Origin: Gamarada debralockiae
Lineage: Eukaryota > Ascomycota > Leotiomycetes > Helotiales > Hyphodiscaceae
Assembly (NCBI GenBank): GCA_002803225.1
Contig: NXFV01000809.1
Span: 1 to 64,000 of the forward strand
DNA length: 64,000 nucleotides
Direction: 5' to 3'
Shown: piece after piece, positions 21,340 to 32,473 of the stretch
Layout of the letters: every line of letters begins with the position of its first letter
Numbering within the stretch: position 1 is the stretch's first letter
Notes under the pieces: generated by a model
Databases searched by the model: none
What the model saw: only the letters and a program-made list of their open reading frames with translations
Told to the model about the DNA's origin: nothing
Position numbers and translations under genes: made by a program

Positions 21340-24300
21340 GACCTGAAATTTTTAGGTGATTGGGAAAAGAAGTTCATGTACTGCTGTAGGTTATTGCATA
21401 TTCATGCACGGAGTATTTTGTGGTGACAAGAGGAGAGGTCTGTGGTTTCTGATATTCACTGGGGGAGCTCAGTCAATTGAAGGTAGCTCTCCCTTGCGGG
21501 CCCTTGCTGATGAGCAGCCGAGCTCCTGCACCCGACCCTTGAGCCTGTTGTTCAACGCCTGCCAGGAGGGTTTCGTGTAATTTAGACGAGCTATATTATT
21601 ATTACACAAAATACGAGTATCTCTTAGGATGGCAGTTGGGAATTGACAAATCCTATCAAATTGGTTCAAATGTGATGGATTCTTGGCCTCTTCATGGTGG
21701 GAAGCTCTACAGAGTGCATTGGCGGAACTGCAAGGCCTACGTACCAGCGTCAACAGAACGAGTGAGATGCCTCAAATCGTTCACCCCAATGCACCGAGAT
21801 GTCCCAAATAATCCTTAGGATCTGACGAACTATTCGCTGACTCGCTCTCGGGTTTCTCCACCTTTATTTTCCGATAATCTGATTTGCCACATGGGTGATC
21901 GTCACGCATTCGCCCCTTTTCATTTTGACAAGGGAAAATGCAAGGGCTGCACCGACCTCAAGTGCTCCTGGCGAATGGCTTCCTTGTCTTCCTCGTTCCT
22001 TTTTCTTCCAACAACACCCAAGCCCGGAAATGGAGGCCCGAATGCGCTCTATGCTCTATGCTCCAAGTGGGCGGTTACCGTTTTCAACGGCCACGGTAAA
22101 ATAGATTAAAGCGTGATGGTGGAACCATAAGAAGTGTGCCCGAGAACGCGCTCTCAGCTCCGATGCTTCTCGCATCTTTGGGACGAACAACTTTTACCCA
22201 GCCCCTTGATGCAGCAGATGCCAGCGAACTTTCTTTGTCTGCGAAAGGTCAGCTCTACGGCTTCTTGCAGAGAGATGCAGCCTCAATGTACTGGAGCGCT
22301 GGTGGCGCTTTGCGAGGCATGGGTTGATACCACATGGCTGCGACCCTGCATTTCGCATTATCGTCCCCATGCAATCAATCATTCGATGAGCAACAAATAC
22401 TCCGTGTGCCTGATGATGCCCATCACAGTGCCGGCTCTGCTGCAAGGCCTCAAGTCTGCAATAACACTGAATCTATTGCATGAACTGGTCCAATTGGGTC
22501 TACTCTGAAGGGAACCATGGCGAATCCAGCGACCAGAGCGCGAAATGGGGGGTTTGATTCATTGCAATTGTCAATTGGGCTGGAGCAAGGGTCTCCTCTC
22601 TCCGCTTGTCCGCCCCGCGAAAGTTCCGGCTCTTGTAACCGTCAATTTGGGACTCGGGAGAAAAGTATCCTGTAAGTCACCCGTGTCAAGTTAAATTCGT
22701 CGTCAACAACACGAGAACGACAAGCCAAATGGAACCTCCAAATGTTCCCGGCTTCGCCGCTCGCGTCTGGTTTATATGAAGTGCATCTCAACGCTGCATC
22801 GAATTTGGATGATTGCAATACAACCGGCCTGCCGTTACCATGGAACACAGACCTCGGCGCCCCTGAATGATGGAAACCAATGGGTCGTGGGGTAGCGTTT
22901 CACAAGGCTTATCAAACGTTATTGTAAGCTTTCGTCTGTCGGATTTCCATGTGTTTCCAGCCGTTGTTCGGTTGAGGCTGTCTATGAAACCGACTGAGTC
23001 GTTTGATTTTCGTCTTGATGAGATCACTATTTTTACATTTCACATGGTAACCCGATATTGTGGCGTGTCTTCGAGCTCCTGAAATCGTCTCAACTCTCAC
23101 TGATAGCGGCAGAACAAAGGTGGTCTTCTCACAAGTCTCGAATTATTCGTATTTCCTGAAACTCTCACATTCAGCCAAACCGAGAAAAGACCTCGGATAC
23201 ATCGAGCACAAGATTCCTCGGCGACACTTGATGACTTACGACAGCAGTATAGCAGTACAGGACACCCTTACCGGGTGAAATTCGTCTGCGGAAATGTGTC
23301 CGAATGCCCCCCCGAGTACATCGAAGTCGTAGTGCGACTTCGCGTCACGCAGCACCAATGTGCATCTGACCGCGATGTCTTACTAGATCAATTGTTCTTG
23401 ATGCAGGCTCGAAGACTTGGCGACTCATCTTTAGTACCCTTAGATACTTGATACTAAGTTTTGACTCTTGATACTCCTTTGAAGCTTCATAATTGAACTT
23501 TATCAAAATGGTTTCAAAAGAAACCTACATCTGATCGCGGGGCTAATGCACCTCAAAGCAACATTTCTTTCACGGCTCTTCCCAGCTTCTTCCATGACCA
23601 ACTACCGGTATCCGCCAAGGAATCACAAGCCTGATCTCGTGGCTCTAAGTCATATCCAAACAATTACTTGAGTACCGGATTACTGATCTCAACCTTTCAG
23701 GAGATTCCAGAGCACCCATCAGTATCATTCATCCCCATTTCGGAGCACTCGATATGTTCTTTGGTATACTGTACGCCGAAAGCAACAATTCAAAGGCCCG
23801 AACCACAGCTCGCATATTCCTCCTGTTTGGGAACATAATGTCGCAATATCAAGTTCATTATAATCAAAGCAAACATCTCGGCCCGAAGCACAGGCCCAAC
23901 CTTGTGTTTACTTCCACCGTTGGCAGAGACAGAAGACAATCTCTGATATAAAGCCAAAATCAAATAACTCAAAATGACCATAGCACCAGGCCCGACTTCC
24001 TTGCACATCCACTGCCGGTGGAGATACAGAACGCCATATCGGCTGTTGTCTACGATTGGCAGCCAAAAGCAATAACTCCAATGACCAAAGCGTCTGCGCT
24101 CACACATTCGGGACCAACCCCTCATGAGCCACACGATGAGACCTGCGAGGACGTCAGACGACGTCCCTCTGTAGCCATTCGTCTTCGACTCCTAGAGCTA
24201 CTTTTGTTAAGCAATAGATACACTTTCATTTGATTGCCTGGCTTCAATAATTGGAATGTCGACGTTCCACGTCCACTTGACTCCAAAGTTGGAGGATGCG

Positions 24301-24967
24301 AGAGACACCTCTTCTACCTTCCTTAACGGATGTGTCAAGATTACGAATGTCAAGGAGTGCAGGAAAGGAAATTATTCTTTGCATCTATCAGATGACACAG
24401 GTAGGTTGCAGCAGACCTTATCATCTTGAAATGCATCCATTTCTGGTGCCAGTGTACCAGTGGCTTGCTCTGAGCGGATAAACCAGCGCAGTAGCGCATC
24501 ACCATCAACTCTGCAATCATGTTCCATTCAATCAATCCACAGTTGACAGCAGAAACGATTCTCGGAAACACAAGGTAGGAGAATCGAAGAACTGGATACC
24601 ATACCCTCCAAATATAAGTTCAGCATCATTAAAGGGAAAACGTCAACGCTTTTATTGAGTCACTGTGAAGGTATATAACAAAGAGCAAACGAAGGAAAAG
24701 CAAAGTATCGCCCGCGCACTTTCGAATCTGTTGAAGGCCGATCATCCAGAAAGTCCAGCAATTCAATCGCTTCAAAATATGCATCGTCGTCATCGTCGTA
24801 CCATGGCATCATCCAAGATCAAGGCCAAAATGCCCTTCATCATGACCAAAGCCTCTAAAATGACCAGCACTTATCCCCAACCAAAAGCACCAAAACTTCC
24901 AGCCCCATCAAAAAACACAATCTCCAAACCCACCAAAAACACCCCACCTCTCTCACCACCCAGCGGA
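21340..24967. other. gene-poor stretch, 3.6 kb, no supported gene
   Basis: Both strands carry only short open frames. The longest, minus strand 23790-24134, has a hydrophobic segment (GPGAMVILSYLILALYQRL) but no recognisable family; frames upstream of it are broken by several stops. I cannot tell whether this is a relic membrane-protein gene or chance. Confidence 0.5.
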
Positions 24968-26815
24968 TTAAGCACCCTCCACATCATTCACACAAAAAGC
25001 CAACGGATCATAATACTCATAAATCTTATTCTCCTTACCACGACCAGTAACAGCGGGCGCAACGAACGTACTAACACCAGTCTTGCGATCATAATTTTCG
25101 TATGAAGCCGCGAGACGCTTGCCGCCGCCGCCAGGGAGGTCGACGACGAAGGATGGCATCATGAAACCTGCGATTGAGCCGCGGATCTTTTGCTCCAGGT
25201 CGAGGATGGTTTGGAGGGGGGTGCGGAGATCTTCAACGCCTGATACCATGTCGCATTGGTAGACGTAATACTGTTAACAGTTCACGTCAGTAAATGTCAA
25301 GGACGTTAGATAATTCATTGTGGGGAATGGGACTTACAGGTTGGATGTTGTTATCGGCAAGCTCTCGAATCAACGCACTCATCGTCTCCAAATCATCATT
25401 CACACCTCTCAACAACACACTCTGATTGCGTACCACCACGCCATTAACAAACAACTTCTGCGCCGCCTCTCTCGAAACCCAACTAAACTCGCGCGGATGA
25501 TTGAAGTGCGTATGCACAGCAACCTGCTTACCCATCTCCTTACCGTTCTTCGACAATCGAATCAGCTCCTCGGTCCACATATCCTCGGGATCAAGAATAC
25601 GGGACGGGGAGACACAGATGCCCTTTGTAGCGATGCGGAAGCGACGGATATGGGGGATTGCGAGGAGTCGTTCGCCGATAAAGCGGAGTTGCTCGGGTAG
25701 AAGATAGTAGGAGTCGCCGCCGGAAACGACGACGTCTTGGATCACGGGGTTGGAGGCGATGTAGGCGAGTGCTTCCTCCCAGCGGGCCTTGATGGGCTTG
25801 TATGATGCCTTGGTTACGGTTTCGGTGTTGCCGCCGACGGCGTAGGAACGGGTACAGTATCGGCAGTAGAGACCACAGACGGATGTTGCTGGATTCAAAT
25901 ATAAGTAACTAGAATGTCGGGATTGAGGGGGAAAGTGAGTGACTTACCAAGGAACAGAACCTTCTCAGGATAGCGATGAACCAAGCCAGGAGCAGGGGAG
26001 TCTTCCTTCTCGTGCAAGGAGTCAAGAGTAAGCTTAGGGTGGTCGGGCAAGAACGTGGACTTCATAGGGATGAATTGACGACGCATGGGATCCTCAAGTG
26101 GATTGTTCCAATCGATGACACTCAAGATGTGAGGAGTCAAGCGGATGGACATCGGAGCTTCCTTGATACCCTGGATGACGTCTTCAATGAAGGTCTCACG
26201 AGTTCCAATGCCCTTGTAGTTCTCACTCTCCGGGAAGGCGTCAGGTAAGACCTCATTCAAGAACTTGAAAAGACTGGAGGAACCTTGAATGTTCTTGGCT
26301 ATCTGTTATACTTTCTTAGTCTTGTTGCTTGCTGATGGGGAAGGACTTGGTAAACTTACGTTCCATCGGTGAGATAGAAACTGCTCTTGGGTGACGTCTT
26401 TCCAGCGACCAATCTTCTGCCAATACGGCTCCTTGTCGAACTTGGAGTCCCGGTAGTAGAGTGGAACGACCTTGTCTTGAACGACAGTCTCTTGAGTAGC
26501 CGCGTCATGGCCCTTTGAAGCTTGACCAGGTACCGAAGTAAATGAGGAAGGGCGAAAAGATAGAGTGCCTGGAGGTTGAGGAACGGGAAATTGCAATCGA
26601 ACCAGCTCTTCATCATTTTCATAAGCCGGAGTCTGCTCATAGCGTGGAGCCTCAGCGAGTGCTGATTGTCCCCGACGTTGAACAAAGGACTGGAAATCTC
26701 CAGTTACGGAGGCAACCTTGAAAGGTGAGAACTTGGTAGCGCCACGATTGCCATATCTGCGGGCGCCAAAGTGTACTATAGAGCCAAAGGCTCCTTGTCT
26801 CAAGTGCGAATACAT
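24968..26815 (-). CDS. lysine 2,3-aminomutase (radical SAM, KamA family)
   Basis: Exons 26360-26815, 25948-26302, 25338-25888 and 24968-25270 give about 554 residues. The family converts L-lysine to L-beta-lysine using a [4Fe-4S] cluster, S-adenosylmethionine and pyridoxal phosphate. Seen: the cluster motif C-x3-C-x2-C at 275/279/282 in VCGLYCRYCTRSY; the SAM-side string VVVSGGDSYYLLPEQL; HTHFNHPREFSW; and the PLP-lysine motif DLPGGGGK with Lys505. The first 60 residues are Arg/Ser-rich and acid-poor (MYSHLRQGAFGSIVHFGARR), suggesting a mitochondrial presequence. I chose ATG 26815; seven further codons upstream are open but begin with GTG. The homologues best characterised biochemically are bacterial, so in a fungus the gene could be an old transfer; that is inference. 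The role in this organism is unknown. Confidence 0.9.
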
Positions 26816-29165
26816 CTTTGAGGTAAGAGTGAGCACTAGGGCTTCCAGAAGCGTAGTGCAAAAAGTTATGGTGGTGATGGCAACTGGGTTTTGCTAGGGT
26901 TGTACCAAGTTTTCTGCAACGGAGTTTGGTAATATGATCTGAGAGGTGAGTTAGTATGAGAAGCTTCGAACTGGTGCAAGGTAGGCGTTTTGCGAACATA
27001 TGCGCATGCAACAACAGGTAGCTTGCCGTCAATACGTAGGTACTTACCTCTTCTGTCTTCAAGTGTCGTTCTTCGTCGTGGAGGGTCGACACAGTGTTGA
27101 AGGAGGAGAAGAAGAGTTGCGGTGAACAAGAGTTTCTAGGTCGTTAAGTAGACGAGGGTTCGATAGCGTTGTTGGTATATTCACTGATTGCTAGATACTA
27201 TTGGCAGTGAATACAATCAGTGAATACCGTCAGGGGTTCCTCAACTTCGGCATGCACTGCTGCTATACTGCTTCTGCCAAGACCAACAGTGGCCGATCCA
27301 GCTCCCGGATTCTGTGCATGGGAGTGTCAAAACCACTCCCCCATGTAAACCCAATTAGACCTGGTAGGTGGGCTTGTTAGTCCTCAGCACTGAAGGGTTG
27401 GTGGGAGGTCTTAGGCGACGCTGTGTAGCAATTTGGTTTCACGTGGCTGCCCCAACTTTGTACTACTCGTTGTGTTAGAAGCAAAACAAGCAATATCTAT
27501 GACATCTGAAACACAAGGCTGCTATCCCTCTGATTGGCAGCCTTGTCACACTCTGTGCAACCACACGTTGGTGCTCAAGCGAATAGTTGGAAGACTCTTA
27601 AAAGACGAGTAGTTGCGATTGACCGCGTTATCTGACGTAATATTTTTGAATGGAAATCAAAATTCAAACTTCGCCTTGAGGTTCATAAGCTATCACCACT
27701 CTCGTGGAGCCAAGTCACAGTGTCATCTTCGCAAGTTATGAGGGGATGATGCGTTTACTTCGTTCGCTCGCTAATATCAGCCACATCTGTTGGATGGCCA
27801 AACAATGAAATTTCATGACAATATGAGAAATGTGCGGCGCCGTAGGATGAACAAATTGTCATGGAAATGTTGGCAGTTGGCAGCTGACAGCGTTGCCCAT
27901 CTATGCCTAGAACCAATATTCACCCATTGACTGGTGGACCCCAGTTGTCGGGGATGTGTTGGTGGGGTTAGCAGCTGCACGAGCAGCTCGATTTGGATAT
28001 GGATAAAATTCTGCACACCCTTGCAGATCTGGAAGTGGCCAAGTACTCAAGTGCCTCAGGTAGATGTTTTCCAACACCAGAAGTATGTCCCAAATGCATC
28101 GAAAACACCGATGAAGGCGGATTTTTGCGAGGTTGAAATGTCCATGTAAGTGCAAGCTCGATACACTTGACTCCGTGATTCAAATTCGCTAAATGGCACA
28201 CTTAGCTGGAAGAGAATGGGAATTGTCTGAGATGCGCAGATATTTAGACAATAATCTGCCCTTCTTTGATACTCATCCCCAGCTCTTTTTTCCTTGCAAT
28301 TTGAGTGAGCATAGAATGAAGAGCTTAAATACACGATGGGCAATTCACAGCAAGCTTGAAATATGGAGGCTCAAGCCGCAAAACCAAAGGCATCTGAATA
28401 ATTGGACTAATTGGACAATTCCAATATGGAGATGGGAACTGCCCATAATGAATAAGATGATAGAAAGGATACAGAGTTGATAGGCTTAAGGATGCGTTCG
28501 CAAAGCTGTTTGCATCTGACGGTCCAGAATGATAACGGCGGGTAAGATTGATGCCTCCTCCGACAGCGCGAAGACTTGGTACCATATAGTCTGAAGAGCT
28601 TAAAGAAGGGGAGGAGAAGCAGCGAACTGATATGATTCAGCATCCGCATATACGGAGTGGCCGATATCAATCGCTCAATCCCTTTCTGTGACTGTGGAAG
28701 TCGGAGAACTTCCGCCCCTCGCTGGTGCAGAACCCAAGTACCGAGTAACAATGTCACTAAGGCCTGAGGAGCTCAAGATAGTGTCCTGTCGATATATAAA
28801 CCAGCTGTTCCATCAAAGGAGGCATTTCACTTGTTGCAAATTTCCAGTAAACCGAGTTTCTGGAATTTTTGATGGAAGAACTCGGACCGTGAAGAGAGGA
28901 AAAGGGTTCTTCCAGAAAGTAGAGAATGATATATTGCTGCCTCAGGGTTAAAAGGTTTACAGCCTGGGCCATTCCGAAAGTCTCCTTCTTCACGTGACTT
29001 TTAGCGTAATTTTCAGAGCCTCTCTCGTTCCGCTTTTCGAATCTCTGTTCCTCAAACCACAGAGTCGCAGGTCTCGATACCACAACCCATTCTACATCTC
29101 CTCTCCTTCAATTGCACGAGCAATTGACTCTTTACCCTTTCCTTAATCCATAGACCTCCTTCACC
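26816..29165. other. divergent intergenic region, 2.35 kb
   Basis: Lies between the aminomutase and ATP synthase alpha, transcribed divergently, so it holds both promoters. It contains a perfect 13-bp inverted repeat (listed separately). Short open frames at 27800-28950 have no recognisable motifs. Pyrimidine-rich sequence at 29090-29160 immediately precedes the ATP synthase start, as is common for highly expressed fungal genes. Confidence 0.5.
27178..27226. repeat. 13-bp perfect inverted repeat
   Basis: Arms TATTCACTGATTG (27178-27190) and CAATCAGTGAATA (27214-27226) are separated by 23 nt. The sequence CAGTGAATA also occurs once more at 27205-27213 as a direct repeat of part of the right arm. 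It could be a binding site for a dimeric regulator or the remnant of a small mobile element; nothing in the sequence decides. Confidence 0.7.
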
Positions 29166-31293
29166 ATGTTCAGAAACGCTCTTCGACAGTCCAGCCGGAC
29201 GGTGGGCGCAATCTCTGCCTCCGGTCGTGTTGCTGCGGTACGTACGCTAACGACGCATCAACAGCTACTCAACTCAGCTTCAATCGATCTCAATCAACTA
29301 ATTCATCATCTGGAAGCTCAATTGAGTCGTCCAGGCGATGCATGTTGATGGTTGAGAACTGTTTTGGAAGCTTCCACAGCTCCATTCACGTTTTTCGGGC
29401 TTCGGCTAACTGACGTTTTTTGAAGGGACGAACTGCCGCACCAGCAGCTTTCAATGCAGCATCAAAGCAAATTCGAGGCTACGCCGCTGATGCAAAGGCA
29501 TCGCCCACCGAAGTTTCTTCCATTCTCGAACAAAGAATCCGAGGTGTTCAAGAAGAGTCCGGCCTTGCCGAGACTGGACGTGTTCTCTCCGTTGGGTACG
29601 TTTCATCGACAACAATTGGGTGTCATCGAATACAATAATCATGTAATGGGGCTAGATGCAAGGAATTGAGTGCTGATTGGAGTCTACAATAGTGATGGTA
29701 TCGCTCGTGTCCATGGCATGAACAATGTTCAGGCTGAAGAGCTTGTCGAGTAAGTTTTAACGACTAGTAGAGCGACAAACCAGCAACTGATGGAATCTTC
29801 TAGGTTCGCCTCCGGTGTCAAGGGAATGTGCATGAACTTGGAAGCTGGACAGGTCGGTGTCGTGCTTTTCGGTTCCGATCGTTTGGTGAAGGAAGGCGAG
29901 ACTGTCAAGCGTACCGGAGAGATTGTGAGTGCCCCCCGAAGCACAAACAGCTGAACGAAGCTCATTGTATTACAGGTCGACGTTCCCGTCGGAATTGAGA
30001 TGCTTGGTCGTGTCGTTGACGCTCTCGGAAACCCTATTGATGGCAAGGGACCCATCAAGACCACCGAGAAGCGCCGTGCCCAGTTGAAGGCTCCTGGTAT
30101 TCTTCCTCGACGATCCGTCAACCAACCCGTACAGACCGGTCTTAAGTCAGTCGACGCAATGGTACCAATTGGACGTGGTCAGCGTGAATTGATCATTGGT
30201 GATCGTCAAACCGGAAAGACTGCCGTTGCCCTCGATGCCATGCTTAACCAAAAGCGATGGAACGACGGAAACGACGAGACCAAGAAGCTGTACTGTGTGT
30301 ACGTCGCTGTTGGACAAAAGCGATCCACCGTTGCCCAGCTTGTCAAGACCCTTGAGGAGAACGACGCGATGAAGTACTCCATCATCGTTGCTGCCACTGC
30401 TTCCGAAGCCGCCCCTCTCCAATATATTGCTCCTTTCACTGGATGCTCTATGGGTGAGTGGTTCCGTGACAACGGCAAGCACGCAGTCATCATCTTCGAC
30501 GATCTCTCCAAGCAAGCCGTTGCCTACCGTCAAATGTCCCTCCTTCTCCGTCGCCCACCCGGACGCGAGGCTTACCCCGGTGACGTTTTCTACCTCCACT
30601 CTCGTCTCCTCGAGCGTGCCGCCAAGATGAGCGACAAGCACGGTGGTGGATCCCTCACTGCTCTGCCCATCATTGAGACCCAGGGTGGCGATGTGTCCGC
30701 TTATATCCCAACCAACGTTATTTCAATTACTGATGGACAAATCTTCTTGGAGGCCGAGCTCTTCTACAAGGGTGTCCGACCTGCCATTAACGTCGGTCTT
30801 TCCGTGTCTCGTGTCGGTTCCGCTGCCCAGCTTAAGGCTATGAAGCAAGTCGCTGGTTCCCTAAAGCTTTTCTTGGCCCAATACCGTGAAGTCGCTGCTT
30901 TCGCACAATTCGGTTCCGATTTGGATGCTGCTACCAAACAAACTCTCAACCGTGGCGAACGTGTAAGTTTTTGATCTCAAGAATCCAATCCCCATTTCGC
31001 AGATTGAAGCTAATAATCTCTTTCTACAGTTGACCGAACTCCTCAAGCAAAAGCAATACTCACCCATGGCCGTCAACGAGATGGTTCCCCTCATCTACGC
31101 CGGTGTCAATGGACACCTCGACACCATCCCCGTCAGCAAGATCCTGCAATGGGAGGCCGATTTCATCTCACACTTGAAGACAAACGAGACGGATCTGCTG
31201 GCTACGATCGACAAGGAGGGTGCGTTGAGCAAGGACCTCGAGGCGAGATTGAAGGATGTCGTCACCTCTTTCACCAAGAGCTTCAACTCTTAA
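29166..31293 (+). CDS. ATP1: mitochondrial F1 ATP synthase subunit alpha
   Basis: Six exons (29166-29237, 29426-29595, 29693-29749, 29804-29924, 29976-30962, 31030-31293) give 556 residues, the normal fungal length. The alpha subunit forms the alpha3beta3 head of complex V and binds non-catalytic nucleotide. Seen: a mitochondrial presequence ([20 protein letters not shown]), the beta-barrel region ([20 protein letters not shown]), Walker A GDRQTGKT at 215-222, the [17 protein letters not shown] signature of alpha/beta subunits, and the helical C-terminus ending SFTKSFNS. All introns are in the first part or just before the last exon, a layout seen for fungal ATP1. Codon use is biased to C-ending codons, in keeping with strong expression. 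Confidence 0.98.
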
Positions 31294-32473
31294 AAGCAAT
31301 ATGTCAACAAATGCTGCTCCGTCTTCATACCTTTCCTTTGTTTCTAGCATCTTCGCGCCTGTGGAGGGAAATGGGGAATGGAAGGGTTGTATTGAATCTG
31401 GTGGATAGTTGGCTGGCTGAGTGGAAGTGCGTGGAAGGTTGATAGATAGTGAAGCTGTAAAATAGATGGTCGTCGATTCTTCGTGCCTTTGAATGTGCTT
31501 TTCTTTTGCTTTGCGTTCCGTTTACTTCCGCCGGGAATGATTTATCTTGTGATTTAGATTTGCGCCTGCCTGCCATCTTCGAACCTGCGTTTTTATCAAT
31601 TCTGCGAGAGATGATTGAAACAGCTTAGAGATGCACAATCAAGTAGGTTCCACAGAGGTAAGTCACACAGTAGAACACTAACAGAATATAAGTTACTAGA
31701 AAAATCCAGACTTGGGAAGGGAAACGGGTAAGGATGAAAGTGCTTCGAAAGGGAGAAGCAATCTCTTAGATGGACTTGGATTGAACAGACCCAAATGGGA
31801 ACTGCAGGTGGAGATGAAGGGAGGGAGGGGAAGATGGCAATCATCTCAAAGGAAAGCTGTGTTTAGTGAGGACCTGATCTTTCTGTCATCAACACCATTA
31901 CATCATGAGCAAAGCAGCAGGGACGTCATTACAATGCTACTTATTTCCATCTAAAGTACAAGCACAGACATCCAATCCCCAGCCATAACCCTCCTCAAAA
32001 GAACGGACAGAAGAAAATACAAGAGGGACCTTGCAAGGCTTGCATAGTTGCATTTGACAGAATCATATGCGCAATCAATACCACAAAGCCACCATCCATC
32101 CATTCCACTTCACCAGATCAAATGCTGGAAATCAAGGAGATAGAATCGCAGGTTGCAGTATGGGGTATCATCGGGACGTAAATTCGTCGGCAATATCGTA
32201 TCATATTCGCAGCAGTATCGCGGTACAGCTTTGGAGAAGTATCGTAAGTGCGGCGCCATTATCGAGAAGTATGAGCAAGCGAAAGTAATACGACATACGT
32301 TCAGTAGGTGTATTCTGACAGTATGTGACAGCTCTTCGTGAGGAAGGATTGGAGTGGAAATCGCAATAGTTTTGACGACATTTTCGGACGACGCAGAGGG
32401 GTCCCATATCGTTCAGATGCGTTGAACGATTATGCCCGCGTCGATCCATTTGCGGAATCCGGAGAGCAGAAGA
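31294..32473. other. convergent intergenic region, no supported gene
   Basis: About 1.2 kb between the stops of ATP1 (+) and the GAF gene (-); it should contain both 3' UTRs. No motif-bearing open frame was seen. Confidence 0.5.

Noticed and set aside
23790..24134. Minus-strand frame with a hydrophobic segment, possible membrane receptor
   Set aside because: Only one membrane-like stretch, no recognisable family, and upstream frames are stopped repeatedly; too weak to call.
24665..25105. 146-codon plus-strand Lys/Pro-rich frame
   Set aside because: Overlaps the aminomutase 3' end antisense and has only low-complexity composition.
30147..30641. 164-codon minus-strand frame inside ATP1
   Set aside because: Antisense shadow of a strongly codon-biased exon.
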